64,000 nucleotides of DNA, taken from contig NZ_JACVQC010000001.1 in the NCBI RefSeq assembly GCF_018881505.1, forward strand, positions 603,927-667,926, given 5' to 3'. Source of the stretch: Polynucleobacter sp. UK-Mo-2m-Kol15 (lineage in GTDB: Bacteria; Pseudomonadota; Gammaproteobacteria; Burkholderiales; Burkholderiaceae). Each line of letters starts with the position of its first letter. Within the stretch, counting starts at the first letter, position 1. The translations under genes were made by a program, and so were the position numbers. Shown here in pieces: positions 43,971-53,430 of this stretch. The notes below the pieces were generated by a model, which saw only the letters and a list, made by a program, of their open reading frames with translations, was not told the DNA's origin and ran no database searches.

Positions 43971-44957
43971 ATGAACTATTGTTTGAAAAAGTATTCATCG
44001 GTTACAGTGTTGGCCTTATTTATTGGCCTGTTTAGTCAATTTGCCTGCGCGCAAACTGGGCCATATCCCAATCGGCCAATCAAAATTATCATTCCGTTTC
44101 CACCTGGTAATACTACAGACATCATGACGCGTTTGATTGCTCCTAAATTGCAGGAAACTTTGGGCCAAGCGATTGTTGTTGAGAACAAGCCTGGTGGGTC
44201 AGGCATAGTAGGGATGGATTTTGTGGCTAAATCTAAGCCTGATGGATACACGATCGTTGCTTCGCAGGGCGGCAATATGGTGGTGTTACCGCATACTAAT
44301 AAAAACGTATCTTATAACCCCCTCACTGACTTCAGTTCCATTGCCCTGTCTACCTTAAATTATCAGGTCATCACGGCAGGCAATCAAGCGCCATTTAAAA
44401 CCTTTCCTCAAATGGTTGAGTGGGCTAAGGCTAATCCAGGGAAGATGACGGTGGCTTCAAATGGTGAGGGAGGATTTCCGCATCTTGTTTTTGAAAGCCT
44501 CGCTAAAAATGCAGGCTTTACATTTACGCACGTACCCTATAAAGGCACTGCGCAGATTGTGACGGATATGATTGGTGGTCAGGTGATGGCTTCTGTCGAT
44601 GGAGTGAGCGGTCCCGCGCCGCATATTCGCTCTGGAGCAATCCGTTTACTCGCGATCACAAATAAAACAAAAGTTCCCGAGTGGCCAAATACTCCAACAG
44701 TATCGGAGACTGTTCCAAGCTGGACTTCGAATGGTTGGTTTGGATATTCAGGGCCTGCAGGGATGAGTAAGGATGTCGTACAAAAGCTTAACGTTGAGAT
44801 TAATCGAGCAATGAATTCTCCCGAAGTGCTCGAGAAGCTTAAGTCTTACGGATTGGAAGTCATTTCAGAACCGCCAGAATACTATGATCGAGTACTGAAG
44901 GCGGATTATGAGCGCTATGGTAAGTTAGTTAAAGAGATTGGCTACGAGCCTCGTTAA
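43971..44957 (+). CDS. Bug-family (TctC) periplasmic binding protein 8
   Basis: 328 residues; signal peptide to about FACA-QTGPYPNRP (residue 28). IIIPFPPGNTTDIMTRLIAP has a GNTTD variant of the GGxxD motif. ENKPGGSGIVGMDFVAKSKPDGYT and HVPYKGTAQIVTDMIGGQVMA are family elements. AAGGTGAGGGAGG precedes the ATG. It follows CocE3 by 25 bases and precedes the cupin gene by 40 bases. Confidence 0.85.
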   Translation: MNYCLKKYSSVTVLALFIGLFSQFACAQTGPYPNRPIKIIIPFPPGNTTDIMTRLIAPKLQETLGQAIVVENKPGGSGIVGMDFVAKSKPDGYTIVASQGGNMVVLPHTNKNVSYNPLTDFSSIALSTLNYQVITAGNQAPFKTFPQMVEWAKANPGKMTVASNGEGGFPHLVFESLAKNAGFTFTHVPYKGTAQIVTDMIGGQVMASVDGVSGPAPHIRSGAIRLLAITNKTKVPEWPNTPTVSETVPSWTSNGWFGYSGPAGMSKDVVQKLNVEINRAMNSPEVLEKLKSYGLEVISEPPEYYDRVLKADYERYGKLVKEIGYEPR

Positions 44958-44997
44958 TTTGGTAAAAGTTTCTTTTATGAAGGATGGTGGAGTGCAA

Positions 44998-45285
44998 ATG
45001 CCCTTATATACATTGGAAGAGTTTACGGAGAAAACAAAAGCTGATGGATATGAGGGTGTTGTCATTCGTGAGTGGATAGCAAACTCAATAAGCCACACAC
45101 ATACACATGAATTTGCTGTCCATGCTGTTGTGATGCAAGGTGAGATGTGGCTTACCCGTGCTGACGGAACTCAGCATTTGCGAGTTGGCGATACTTTTAC
45201 GATGGATTCAGATACGCCTCACTCTGAGAAGTATGGCCCAGAAGGAACGGTGTACTGGGCTGCAAGACGATTCCCAAAAATTTAA
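44998..45285 (+). CDS. cupin-domain protein
   Basis: 95 residues from ATG 44998, supported by TGGAG 5 bases upstream; in-frame starts at 44938 and 44977 lack one. The two cupin motifs are seen: HTHTHEFAVHAVVMQGEMWL (motif 1, four His) and GDTFTMDSDTPHSEKYGPEG (motif 2). It probably binds a metal and could be an isomerase, dioxygenase or regulatory subunit. It is in the operon CocE3-Bug8-cupin-hydrolase. Confidence 0.75.
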   Translation: MPLYTLEEFTEKTKADGYEGVVIREWIANSISHTHTHEFAVHAVVMQGEMWLTRADGTQHLRVGDTFTMDSDTPHSEKYGPEGTVYWAARRFPKI

Positions 45286-45359
45286 ATGCAATCTGTATGG
45301 GCTTTATGAATTAGATTTGCATTGCTTGCAGTTTTGAACCTCAATATAAGTGAATTTTT

Positions 45360-46532
45360 ATGACTACTGGAACACCTGGAAAGTACGAACCCTTTGGTTG
45401 GCATCATTGGCCTGATCATTTTTTTATGTCTTATCAGTTCAGGCGAACCCTGGGCGAAACTCAAGAGGGTGGCGGCGCAGTCAGTGAATGTTTTCAAGCT
45501 GCCAGCAGGATGATTCCAGGGGATTTGAATAGCTGGCATGAAGAGTGGTTAAAGGTTGCAGACCGAAATGATCTAAAAGGTGATGAGGCTGAGAAGCAGG
45601 GTCATATTCAGACTGCCATGAATTGTTGGCTAAGGGCTACTGAATACTACCGTTCAGCAGAGTTTTGGTTGGATGCTAACGATCCAAGAAGGCTACCCAC
45701 TTTTACAAAATGCGAAAATGCCTCCCACAAGTGGTTGAAGTATTTGCCAGGCGAAGTTGTAGAAATTCCATACGAGGATGGAAAAACATTGCCAGCATAT
45801 TTCATCAAATCTCCTGTGGGCGGAGAGCAGCAGCCAGTATTAATTTCCTTTGGTGGGTTAGATTCATTTAAGGATGAGTTATGGTTTATGACGGGTCGAG
45901 GCGCTGTTCAACGAGGCATTGCCGTTCTTTTGGTTGATGGTCCTGGTCAAGGTGGTGCATTAAGACGCCAAGGCATAGTTTCGAGGTACGACTATGAAGT
46001 TCCCGTTGGAAAATGCATTGATTGGTTAGAAAAGCGCCCTGATGTAGACCCTAAGCGGATTGCAGTTAGTGGCTCAAGTATGGGTGGTTACTATGCTGCT
46101 AGGGCTGGTTCAATGGAGCACCGCTTAGCTGCCTGTATTTCTCACGGTGCCATTTGGGATATAGAAAAACGGTTTGCTGATCGTGGTGAAGGTCACGCCC
46201 TTGCAGGACATATGAAATGGGTGATTGGCGCTAATAATATGGCTGAAGCAGTAGTCAAGGCAAAGAACTTTAAATTAGAAGGCGTCTTAGATCACATGAA
46301 ATGCCCATACCTAGTCTTGCATGGTGGACATGATGTCTTGGGTGTCGAGACAGTGCAGTTGGTTCATGATTATGCTAAATCAAAAGGGGTTAATGTGACC
46401 TTGCGTCTTACTTCTGCAGAAGAGACTGGTGCAGAGCATTGTCAACATGACAACCCAACCTTAGGTCAAGAGATCATGATTGATTGGTTGGCTGATATAT
46501 TTGGAATTGACCAGCGTAAGTTATTTGCCTGA
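45360..46532 (+). CDS. alpha/beta hydrolase, 2,6-dihydroxypseudooxynicotine hydrolase-like (2)
   Basis: 390 residues, same architecture as the gene at 38319: helical cap, then VLISFGGLDSFKDELWFMTGRG, VDGPGQGGALRRQGIVSRYDYEV and the triad Ser240 (GSSMGGYY), Asp325 (HGGHDVLG), His360 (GAEHCQHD). The paralogues are similar but clearly not recent copies. Each is linked to a CocE-type hydrolase and Bug receptors, suggesting two parallel routes acting on related compounds. No strong Shine-Dalgarno precedes the ATG. Confidence 0.75.
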   Translation: MTTGTPGKYEPFGWHHWPDHFFMSYQFRRTLGETQEGGGAVSECFQAASRMIPGDLNSWHEEWLKVADRNDLKGDEAEKQGHIQTAMNCWLRATEYYRSAEFWLDANDPRRLPTFTKCENASHKWLKYLPGEVVEIPYEDGKTLPAYFIKSPVGGEQQPVLISFGGLDSFKDELWFMTGRGAVQRGIAVLLVDGPGQGGALRRQGIVSRYDYEVPVGKCIDWLEKRPDVDPKRIAVSGSSMGGYYAARAGSMEHRLAACISHGAIWDIEKRFADRGEGHALAGHMKWVIGANNMAEAVVKAKNFKLEGVLDHMKCPYLVLHGGHDVLGVETVQLVHDYAKSKGVNVTLRLTSAEETGAEHCQHDNPTLGQEIMIDWLADIFGIDQRKLFA

Positions 46533-46576
46533 TACCGCTTTTAATTAGTAAAAAGTGAATTTAAATCTGTTGATGC

Positions 46577-47590
46577 TTAGTTTCTAGCTATCGGACCAAT
46601 TGCTTTCTGTTCGCGTATGAGGGTTTGATTAATCACATCTAAGATGCCAGCAATTGTTCTGAGAGTTGGAACTTGAACACCTGTAATATCAGCAATTTCA
46701 ATCACTGAGTTCACAATCGCATCGACTTCAATTGATCTGCCGGATCGAATGTCTTGCAGCATCGATGGTTGTTGGGTAAGAAGATCCTTCACCCGCTTTA
46801 GATCTGCATCAGGATCGACTTTGACATCAATTCCAAGGCTTGATAGCACTGCATTTCCTTCATTAATTAATTTCCGTACCATATCGGCAGCAAGTGGACT
46901 AGCCGCAATAAAGCCAGGCGCAGATTGAGTTATCCCACAGAGGGAATTCCAGACCATATTAATCATGAGCTTTCGCCACTTATCTAGGCGAATATCATTG
47001 GAGGCAAATGTAGGTAATCCAGCCTTGTTCACCATTGCTACAATTTTTTCAATTCGCGGTGTAACGGTATTATTTACCTCGCCGAGGAAGAGTTTTGAGG
47101 GTACAGCATCGCTGATGAGGATGCGACCTGGCTCTAACTGCACAACGGGTTTGAATATGACGCCTCCAATAATGCAGTCAAGTGGAATCAGTTTCTTAAG
47201 GTTTCCGCTAGGGTCAAGACACGGGATATTGACATCTTGATATGTTGAGGGAATTCCATCGAAATACCACCAAGGTAAACCATTTTGTATCATCACTAGG
47301 GCACCGCCTTTGGTAAGGCGAGCCATAATATCTTTGGCTGCAGCTTCAATTTGCATCGATTTCAGGGTGACGAATATGACATCGAATTGCCCCTGAATTT
47401 CATTAGCGGGAAGCGCTTTCACTGGAATGATGTGTGGCGGCTGATTAGCCGCTTCAATAATTAATCCATGGTTACGTAATGCCGCTAATTGTGGACCCCT
47501 GGCCAGCAAAGTGACATCTTCTCCAGACTCAGTCAGTAAGCCGCCTATATTGCTGCCAATCGCCCCGGAACCATAAATTAAAATTCTCAT
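46577..47590 (-). CDS. 2-dehydropantoate 2-reductase-like (ApbA/PanE) protein
   Basis: 337 residues. The N-terminal Rossmann motif is MRILIYGSGAIGSNIGGLL, and the C-terminal domain has RLDKWRKLMINMVWNSLCGI, the conserved Lys and Asn of ketopantoate reductases. The family includes many 2-oxoacid reductases of unknown substrate. In this catabolic setting, pantothenate synthesis is not implied. It is convergent with the hydrolase gene, with 44 bases between the stops. Confidence 0.8.
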   Translation of the reverse strand: MRILIYGSGAIGSNIGGLLTESGEDVTLLARGPQLAALRNHGLIIEAANQPPHIIPVKALPANEIQGQFDVIFVTLKSMQIEAAAKDIMARLTKGGALVMIQNGLPWWYFDGIPSTYQDVNIPCLDPSGNLKKLIPLDCIIGGVIFKPVVQLEPGRILISDAVPSKLFLGEVNNTVTPRIEKIVAMVNKAGLPTFASNDIRLDKWRKLMINMVWNSLCGITQSAPGFIAASPLAADMVRKLINEGNAVLSSLGIDVKVDPDADLKRVKDLLTQQPSMLQDIRSGRSIEVDAIVNSVIEIADITGVQVPTLRTIAGILDVINQTLIREQKAIGPIARN

Positions 47591-47673
47591 GATGTCTGTT
47601 ATTCCTTGTTTTGGATTGGTAAATATTAGCCTTTATTTGACCTTGAGTACAGGGCTCCATCGTTTTGCTAATT

Positions 47674-47706
47674 AAAGAGGAGGTGGAGTCTGCTAAGGCC
47701 TCTTTT
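47674..47706. terminator. weak hairpin upstream of aldehyde dehydrogenase gene
   Basis: AAAGAGG and CCTCTTTT form a 7-bp stem around an 18-base loop, in the 251-base divergent gap between the panE-like and aldehyde dehydrogenase genes. The loop is long, so this could be a leader structure rather than a terminator. Nothing else was recognised in the gap. Confidence 0.3.
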
Positions 47707-47841
47707 AGAGTCTGGGAATATGGCGCTAGAAAATGTGACGATTCATTGAAAAATAAAAACTACTTGGCAAAATCTAGCTATTATTAGGTTTTATTATTTA
47801 AAAAAACATAGTATTTTTAATCTAGTATTCAAGGCCAAAAC

Positions 47842-49284
47842 GTGACTTTAAAAGTAAGTTATTCTGAAATCTCCCTGCTGATTGATGGTGAATGGATTTC
47901 GGCAAAAGATCGAACCTCCTCTCCAGTAATTAACCCGGCAACAGGCGAGGTCATCGGACAAGTTCCCCATGCCACCACTGCAGATTTGGATCGCGCGATT
48001 GAATCAACGCAAAAAGGGTTTCATGTCTGGCGTAATACACCGGCCTATGAGAGAGCCAAGGTCTTGCGTAAGGCTGCAGCTATTTTGCGTGAGCGTACTG
48101 AGAAAATTGCTCAAACTTTGACTTTAGAGCAAGGTAAGCCACTGTTTGAAGCAAGGTATGAATTAGGAAGTTCTGCTGACTACTTTGAGTGGTTTGCTGA
48201 GGAGGGGCGTCGGGTCTATGGGCGCATTATTCCCTCGAGAAACTTGGCAGTTCAGCAGTTGGTTAAGAAAGAGCCCATTGGACCGGTGGCTGCATTTGCG
48301 CCATGGAACTTTCCAGCGATTACCCCTTCTCGTAAAATTGGTGCTGCACTTGCTGCAGGCTGCTCAATCATTATTAAGCCTGGGGAAGAGTGTCCTGCAA
48401 CCGCTGTCGAGATTGCTCGCGCTCTACAAGATGCGGGATTACCGGCCGGCGTTTTAAATGTACTCTTTGGTAATCCAGCTGAAATCTCAGAATTTCTAAT
48501 TAAGTCCCCAGTGATTCGTAAAGTTTCATTTACTGGTTCAGTACCTGTCGGTCGACACCTTTCCGCGATGGCCGGAGAGGCCCTGAAGCCTATTACGCTT
48601 GAGCTGGGTGGCCACGCCCCTGTGATTGTCTGTGCTGATGCGGACTTAGAAAAAACTGCGCAAATTTTAGCGGCAGGTAAATTTAGAGGAACGGGGCAGA
48701 TCTGTTTATCTCCGACTCGTATCTTGGTGCAACGTAGTGTCTATGAGGTATTTTTGGAGAAGTTTGTTCAGGCTACCCGCGCCCTCAAGGTGGGGGATGG
48801 AATGGATTCACAGACTCAAGTGGGGCCGCTATCAAATGAACGTCGTATTAAAGCAATCGAAGAAATGATTGCAGATGCAAAGCTGAGGGGAGCTCGCATT
48901 ATGGCTGGTGGCGAGCGGATCTCGCGACCAGGATTATTTTGGGAGCCGACCATTCTTGCTGATGTTGAACCACAATCACTAGTGATGCATGAGGAGCCCT
49001 TTGGTCCCATAGCGGTAGTTTTGCCATTTGACTCGATTGAGCAGGCTATTGCTGAAGCTAACCGATTGCCTTACGGTTTGGCTGCCTATGCATTTACTGA
49101 ATCGGCGCGTACAGCCGTTAGATTGGGTAATGAATTAGAGGCAGGGATGATTGGCATTAACCATACTCAAATGATTGTCTGTGAATTACCCTTCGGTGGA
49201 ATTAAGGATAGCGGCCAGGGATCTGAGGGTGGTGCAGAGGGCATTCAAAGTTACCTTACCACTAAGTTTATAAGTCAGGTCTGA
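47842..49284 (+). CDS. NAD-dependent aldehyde dehydrogenase (succinate-semialdehyde type)
   Basis: 480 residues from GTG 47842. The catalytic Glu is in ITLELGGHAPVIV and the nucleophile Cys in FRGTGQICLSPTRI. AAFAPWNFPAITPSRKIGAALAAGCSIIIKP is the cofactor region and EEPFGPIAVV the late motif. Sequence style is that of GabD-like enzymes oxidising short semialdehydes. With a quinone-reductase-like gene 7 bases later, it is presumably the last step of a catabolic path in the same region. Confidence 0.85.
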   Translation: MTLKVSYSEISLLIDGEWISAKDRTSSPVINPATGEVIGQVPHATTADLDRAIESTQKGFHVWRNTPAYERAKVLRKAAAILRERTEKIAQTLTLEQGKPLFEARYELGSSADYFEWFAEEGRRVYGRIIPSRNLAVQQLVKKEPIGPVAAFAPWNFPAITPSRKIGAALAAGCSIIIKPGEECPATAVEIARALQDAGLPAGVLNVLFGNPAEISEFLIKSPVIRKVSFTGSVPVGRHLSAMAGEALKPITLELGGHAPVIVCADADLEKTAQILAAGKFRGTGQICLSPTRILVQRSVYEVFLEKFVQATRALKVGDGMDSQTQVGPLSNERRIKAIEEMIADAKLRGARIMAGGERISRPGLFWEPTILADVEPQSLVMHEEPFGPIAVVLPFDSIEQAIAEANRLPYGLAAYAFTESARTAVRLGNELEAGMIGINHTQMIVCELPFGGIKDSGQGSEGGAEGIQSYLTTKFISQV

Positions 49285-49291
49285 TTTAGAT

Positions 49292-50299
49292 ATGCTTCCA
49301 TCAACTATGCAGGCGATTGACTATCAAGATTTTGGTCCACCATCAGTCTTATCTAGTGTGCAAATTGAGTTACCCAAACTGAGAGAGGCGGACTTGCTTG
49401 TTCAGGTCAAAGCTCTGGGAGTTAATCGAGCAGATCTCAATCAACGCCAAGGAAAGTACGGCAAGAATCCAACATTTGGGGATTCACCTTTGCTAGGACT
49501 CGAAATAGCTGGCGTGGTAGTTGATCTTGGAACAGAAGTATCGGGCTTTAAGATTGGTGATCGGGTTATGGGGATTGTTGGGGGTGGGGCCTATGCACAA
49601 TATGCCAGAATCGATGCGGGTATGGCTACTCTCATACCCTCGAATATGTCAGATATTGAAGCTGCGGGTGTGACCGAGTCCTTTGTCACGGCACATCAAG
49701 CCTTGCTTCATCTGGGAAGTTTTTCTGAGGGTGAAACAGTTTTAATCCATGGGGCTGGTGGTGGTGTTGGCTGCGCGCTCGTACAGATGGCTCTGCAATC
49801 AGGTGCGGGCATGGTAATCACAACAAGTAGTGGCGCAAAAATAGATCGACTACGTAATCTGGGGGTTCATCTTGCAATTGATTATGCGAGTGAAGATTTT
49901 CGTGAAATCATTGCTGGAAAAGTACCTGGTGGAGGTGTTGATGTAATCATCGATATTATGGGCGGAGACTATCTTGAACGTAATATTCGCTCTCTCAATA
50001 TTGGTGGAAGAATTATCCAAATTGGTATGCAGGGAGAGAGATCAGGTACCCTACCAATGGATCTGTTATTGCAGAGACGATTACGCATTGAGGGAACGGT
50101 TATGAAATCGGTCTCACTTCAGGAAAAACGTAATATGACAAATCGATTTCAAGCTCGCTGGTTGAGTGATCTTGAAAGTAAAAAAATTGTCCCAGTAATT
50201 GATAAGTCATTTCCTTTGGCTGAAGCAGCCCTAGCACATGAATATATGCAAGAAGCTAAAAACTTTGGAAAGATTATCCTGATTCCATCAAGCTGTTAA
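49292..50299 (+). CDS. zinc-independent quinone oxidoreductase-like MDR protein
   Basis: 335 residues of the medium-chain dehydrogenase/reductase superfamily. The NADPH-binding motif is ETVLIHGAGGGVGCALVQMALQSGA. The structural-zinc Cys cluster is absent, which is usual for quinone or enone reductases. KALGVNRADLNQRQGKYG is typical of QOR. An internal ATG at 49307 (MQAIDYQ) is an alternative start. It follows the aldehyde dehydrogenase by 7 bases and precedes Bug 9 by 29. Confidence 0.8.
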   Translation: MLPSTMQAIDYQDFGPPSVLSSVQIELPKLREADLLVQVKALGVNRADLNQRQGKYGKNPTFGDSPLLGLEIAGVVVDLGTEVSGFKIGDRVMGIVGGGAYAQYARIDAGMATLIPSNMSDIEAAGVTESFVTAHQALLHLGSFSEGETVLIHGAGGGVGCALVQMALQSGAGMVITTSSGAKIDRLRNLGVHLAIDYASEDFREIIAGKVPGGGVDVIIDIMGGDYLERNIRSLNIGGRIIQIGMQGERSGTLPMDLLLQRRLRIEGTVMKSVSLQEKRNMTNRFQARWLSDLESKKIVPVIDKSFPLAEAALAHEYMQEAKNFGKIILIPSSC

Positions 50300-50328
50300 T
50301 TCAAAATAGATAATAAATAGGAGACATC

Positions 50329-51306
50329 ATGAACTTTAAGCGCCGCAGTATTTTTTTCCTCATTGGTCTGATTGGTATGACGGGAGCCGTCTTTGCTCAA
50401 TCTGATTATCCAAATAAACCCATCACTTTAATTATTCCTTTCCCAGCTGGAGGTGTCACTGATGTGGTGGGTCGTGAGGTTGCAAAAAATTTAACAAAAT
50501 ACCTTAAGCAACCGGTTGTAGTTGAAAATAAAGCTGGTGCTGGCGGTAATATTGGAACGCTTGCTCTGGCTCGCTCAAAGCCGGATGGCTACACCTTAGG
50601 CATTTTGACGGTGAGTGCAATGTCAATAGCACCACATATCACCAAGAATCTAGGTTTTAACCCAGAAAAAGACTTCACACCGATCACTAACGTGGTGAGA
50701 ACAGATGGCGCAATCCTAGCAAACTCTAGCACTCCCTACAATACTGTTAAAGAGTTAGTTGTTTATGCAAAAGAGAATCCAGGTAAAGTAAGTTATGCAA
50801 GTGTTGGTAACGGATCTATTCCCCATTTAACTGCAGAAATGTTTGCTCAGCAGGCGGGTATCAGTCTTCTGCATGTTCCCTACAAGGGTGCAGCACCCGC
50901 ACTGCAAGACTTGCTTGCAAATATTATTAATCTTTCGTTTGAAACATCCTTAGTTTCTGCTATGGGAAATATGTCTAGCGGACGAGTAAAGATTATTGCA
51001 ACCACTGGTCCCCAAAGAGCAGCAGCAGCACCTAATGTGCCAACAATTGCGGAATCTGGTTATCCAAACTTTAGCGCACAAGGATGGTTTGGATTGTTTG
51101 GGCCTGCAAATCTTCCGCCAGCAATTGAGGATGCTTTGAATAAGGCGACAACTGCAGCGCTACGTGATCCGGAAGTCATTTCCAGATTTGAAAAATTAGG
51201 CGTCATTCCAGATCCGCTAACGCAGGCTTCATTTATCTCATTTATGCAGGTCGAAAATAAGAAATGGGCTGCGGTTGCTAAAACACTTAATCTACAATTA
51301 GATTAG
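50329..51306 (+). CDS. Bug-family (TctC) periplasmic binding protein 9
   Basis: 325 residues; signal peptide to about AVFA-QSDYPNKP (residue 24). LIIPFPAGGVTDVVGREVAKNL, ENKAGAGGNIG, KPDGYT and HVPYKGAAPALQDLLANIINL are family elements. TAGGAGACATC precedes the ATG. Last gene of the aldehyde dehydrogenase operon. It is convergent with the molybdate-binding-like gene. Confidence 0.85.
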   Translation: MNFKRRSIFFLIGLIGMTGAVFAQSDYPNKPITLIIPFPAGGVTDVVGREVAKNLTKYLKQPVVVENKAGAGGNIGTLALARSKPDGYTLGILTVSAMSIAPHITKNLGFNPEKDFTPITNVVRTDGAILANSSTPYNTVKELVVYAKENPGKVSYASVGNGSIPHLTAEMFAQQAGISLLHVPYKGAAPALQDLLANIINLSFETSLVSAMGNMSSGRVKIIATTGPQRAAAAPNVPTIAESGYPNFSAQGWFGLFGPANLPPAIEDALNKATTAALRDPEVISRFEKLGVIPDPLTQASFISFMQVENKKWAAVAKTLNLQLD

Positions 51307-51383
51307 TAAGTAGTTTGAATCAGCATCAACTTTTAATATGTGGTTGATGCTGATTAATCAGAGATTGTGTGTAATTCAAAGTA

Positions 51384-52097
51384 TTAAGCTTCTTCAAATC
51401 CTATTTTTTTGCGCAGATTAGCTGCATCAGAGCTAGTCAGCATATCGGCAAAAGTCTTTGCTAGCCCCGGTTCCTTTGCATTAGTGCAAATTCCAAGACA
51501 ATAATCAGTTGCAAGTTCAAACTCTTTGGGTAGCATGCCAATCAACTCAACACCGGGGGTAATATTAATTTCAGTAACCTGAGTACTTCCGATGAGATGA
51601 TCTTCTTGGCATTGAGCCATCTCTGCCATAGCAGTGGCCCCATTTGGAAATATTCTTAATGCTGCACTTTTTTCTTTCTCTAATCCCAATTGTTTTAATA
51701 CACTCAGAACGTGAATACCGGCTGTGGCCTTGTCTGGGTCAGGAAAATAAATCCCTTGAGCACTCTTAAAGGCGTCGAATAAATTATCCCTAGTGATAAT
51801 TGCTGGAGGCTTATGCCCACTCTTGATCGCCACTCCAGTTCTGACAATGCCAAGGGATTTATTTGATCCCTTTACCACGTGGCCACTTGCGATCAATCCA
51901 TCAATCATGGCTTTAGTCAGAATAATAAGGTCACATGGTTTGCCGGAAAGTAGCTCCTCGCGCATTGCCCCAACTGCACTAAATGTAGCATCTACCTTAC
52001 AAGAGGATGAACTTTCAAAAAGCTGCTGTAGTCCTTTGACAACACCAGCTGCTGCACCACCACTAAGAATAGATAATTTCAACATAGGTTCACTCAT
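51384..52097 (-). CDS. ModA-like solute-binding protein without a signal peptide
   Basis: 237 residues with the type II periplasmic-binding fold: LKLSILSGGAAAGVVKGLQQLFESSSSCKVDATFSAVGAM, KPCDLIILTKAMIDGLIASG, and GIYFPDPDKATAGIHVLSVLKQLG. It resembles molybdate/tungstate or other extracellular-solute-binding proteins, but the N-terminus (MSEPMLKL) has no export signal, so it should be cytoplasmic. Its ATG overlaps the stop of the upstream Bug gene (TAATG), so translation is coupled. Role unknown; a small-molecule sensor is possible. Confidence 0.65.
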   Translation of the reverse strand: MSEPMLKLSILSGGAAAGVVKGLQQLFESSSSCKVDATFSAVGAMREELLSGKPCDLIILTKAMIDGLIASGHVVKGSNKSLGIVRTGVAIKSGHKPPAIITRDNLFDAFKSAQGIYFPDPDKATAGIHVLSVLKQLGLEKEKSAALRIFPNGATAMAEMAQCQEDHLIGSTQVTEINITPGVELIGMLPKEFELATDYCLGICTNAKEPGLAKTFADMLTSSDAANLRKKIGFEEA

Positions 52098-53074
52098 TAT
52101 TGGGGTTTAATTCCGTTTTTGATCATTAAATTTTTCCACTTATTGATATCAGTATTTATATAGTTAGTAAATTCAGTGGGGTTCATGAGTAATGGAATAG
52201 CGCCTTGTTTTGCCCATAGAGTTTTAACCTCATCACTAGACTCAATTTTTACGATTGCTTTATTCAGCTTTGCGACAACATCCTTGGGTGTGCCAGCAGG
52301 GGCGAGGATTCCAAGCCAAATAGAGGTTTGATAATCCGGAACGCCAGCCTCAGAAATTGTTGGAACATTTGGCAAAATTGTTGACCTGGATAATCCGGTA
52401 GTTCCAAGCGAGACCACTTTCCCAGACGCGGCAATGGAAGCCATTGTGGTGATTGCATCAAACATCATATTTACTTGACCGCCAATGACATCTGTTCTTG
52501 CACCAGAACTCCCTTTATAAGGTACGTGCAATATCTTAACTCCTGCCATCGCATTAAAGAGTTCTCCGGCAAAGTGGTACGGTGTACCTGTGCCGGAAGA
52601 CGCATAAGTTAATTTGTCTGGGTTTGCTTTTGCGTAAACAATGAGCTCCTCTAAATTTTTGAAAGGAGAGCTAGGATTAACGACTAAAACTAAATCAGAA
52701 TAGTTGATCGGCGCAATCGCAACAAAATCCCTCATGAGGTTATAAGGCTTGTTTGACACCAAAGACTCATTAACTGTTTGTGTATTGGACATCAGTAAAA
52801 GGGTATAACCATCCGCAGGGGACTTGGCGACAAAATCTGTGCCAATGATGGATCCTGCACCAGGCTTATCCTCAACAATAAATGGGGTGTTGAATTCATC
52901 TTGCAACTTCTTTGCGAGGAAGCGCGCATAGTTATCGGCTGGCCCACCTGCAGCAAATGGAACCACGATCTTCACAGGCCTTTCTGGATAACCAGCGGCT
53001 CTTAATTCGCTCGAAAAGGATAAAAGAAGTAATACGAAGATCCAGCTAGCCCGACTAATAAACGATATATTCAT
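52097..53074 (-). CDS. Bug-family (TctC) periplasmic binding protein 10
   Basis: 325 residues; signal peptide ending about LRA-AGYPERP (residue 27). IVVPFAAGGPADNYARFLAKKL is a GGPAD variant. EDKPGAGSIIGTDFVAKSPADGYT and HVPYKGSSGARTDVIGGQVNM are the family elements. It starts the leftward pair with the ModA-like protein. Confidence 0.85.
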   Translation of the reverse strand: MNISFISRASWIFVLLLLSFSSELRAAGYPERPVKIVVPFAAGGPADNYARFLAKKLQDEFNTPFIVEDKPGAGSIIGTDFVAKSPADGYTLLLMSNTQTVNESLVSNKPYNLMRDFVAIAPINYSDLVLVVNPSSPFKNLEELIVYAKANPDKLTYASSGTGTPYHFAGELFNAMAGVKILHVPYKGSSGARTDVIGGQVNMMFDAITTMASIAASGKVVSLGTTGLSRSTILPNVPTISEAGVPDYQTSIWLGILAPAGTPKDVVAKLNKAIVKIESSDEVKTLWAKQGAIPLLMNPTEFTNYINTDINKWKNLMIKNGIKPQ

Positions 53075-53430
53075 TAAAGTCCCTGTTCATTTGTTTAATA
53101 AATGCTTTTTAAGATTGCACATCAGAATACTAATGTAGAAGTGTTTGCTTGGTAATAAACTTGAATTTAGCTCAATATTGACAGCTTTACAAATACTATC
53201 CTATCTAACCAGTGGAGGTGGGATTAAAGGGCTGGTTATACCGAACTCTTTGTTTTTGAACATCCAACCAAAGCATCAATAGAGCTGATTAATCTAGCTT
53301 AATGCTGCTACCACTAGGCCTGTAGTGGCCCCATAAATCTGGAAACCAGCTCTCAGCCTAGTTTGTAAATCAATGGCGAGGCTTTGAGAGGCGTTTCTTT
53401 ATATGAGTTATTGATGGTGATGCATGTGGA
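53075..53430. other. intergenic region without a recognised gene
   Basis: 356 bases between the Bug10 start and the end of a leftward membrane-protein gene. The only structure I see is a 6-bp hairpin at 53311-53328 (CCACTA, TAGTGG). No long ORF; a short frame ending at TAA 53303 reads AGYTELFVFEHPTKASIELINLA but matches nothing I know. Confidence 0.5.

Noticed and set aside
53232..53303. Coding remnant AGYTELFVFEHPTKASIELINLA
   Set aside because: No family match and no ribosome binding site; too short to claim.
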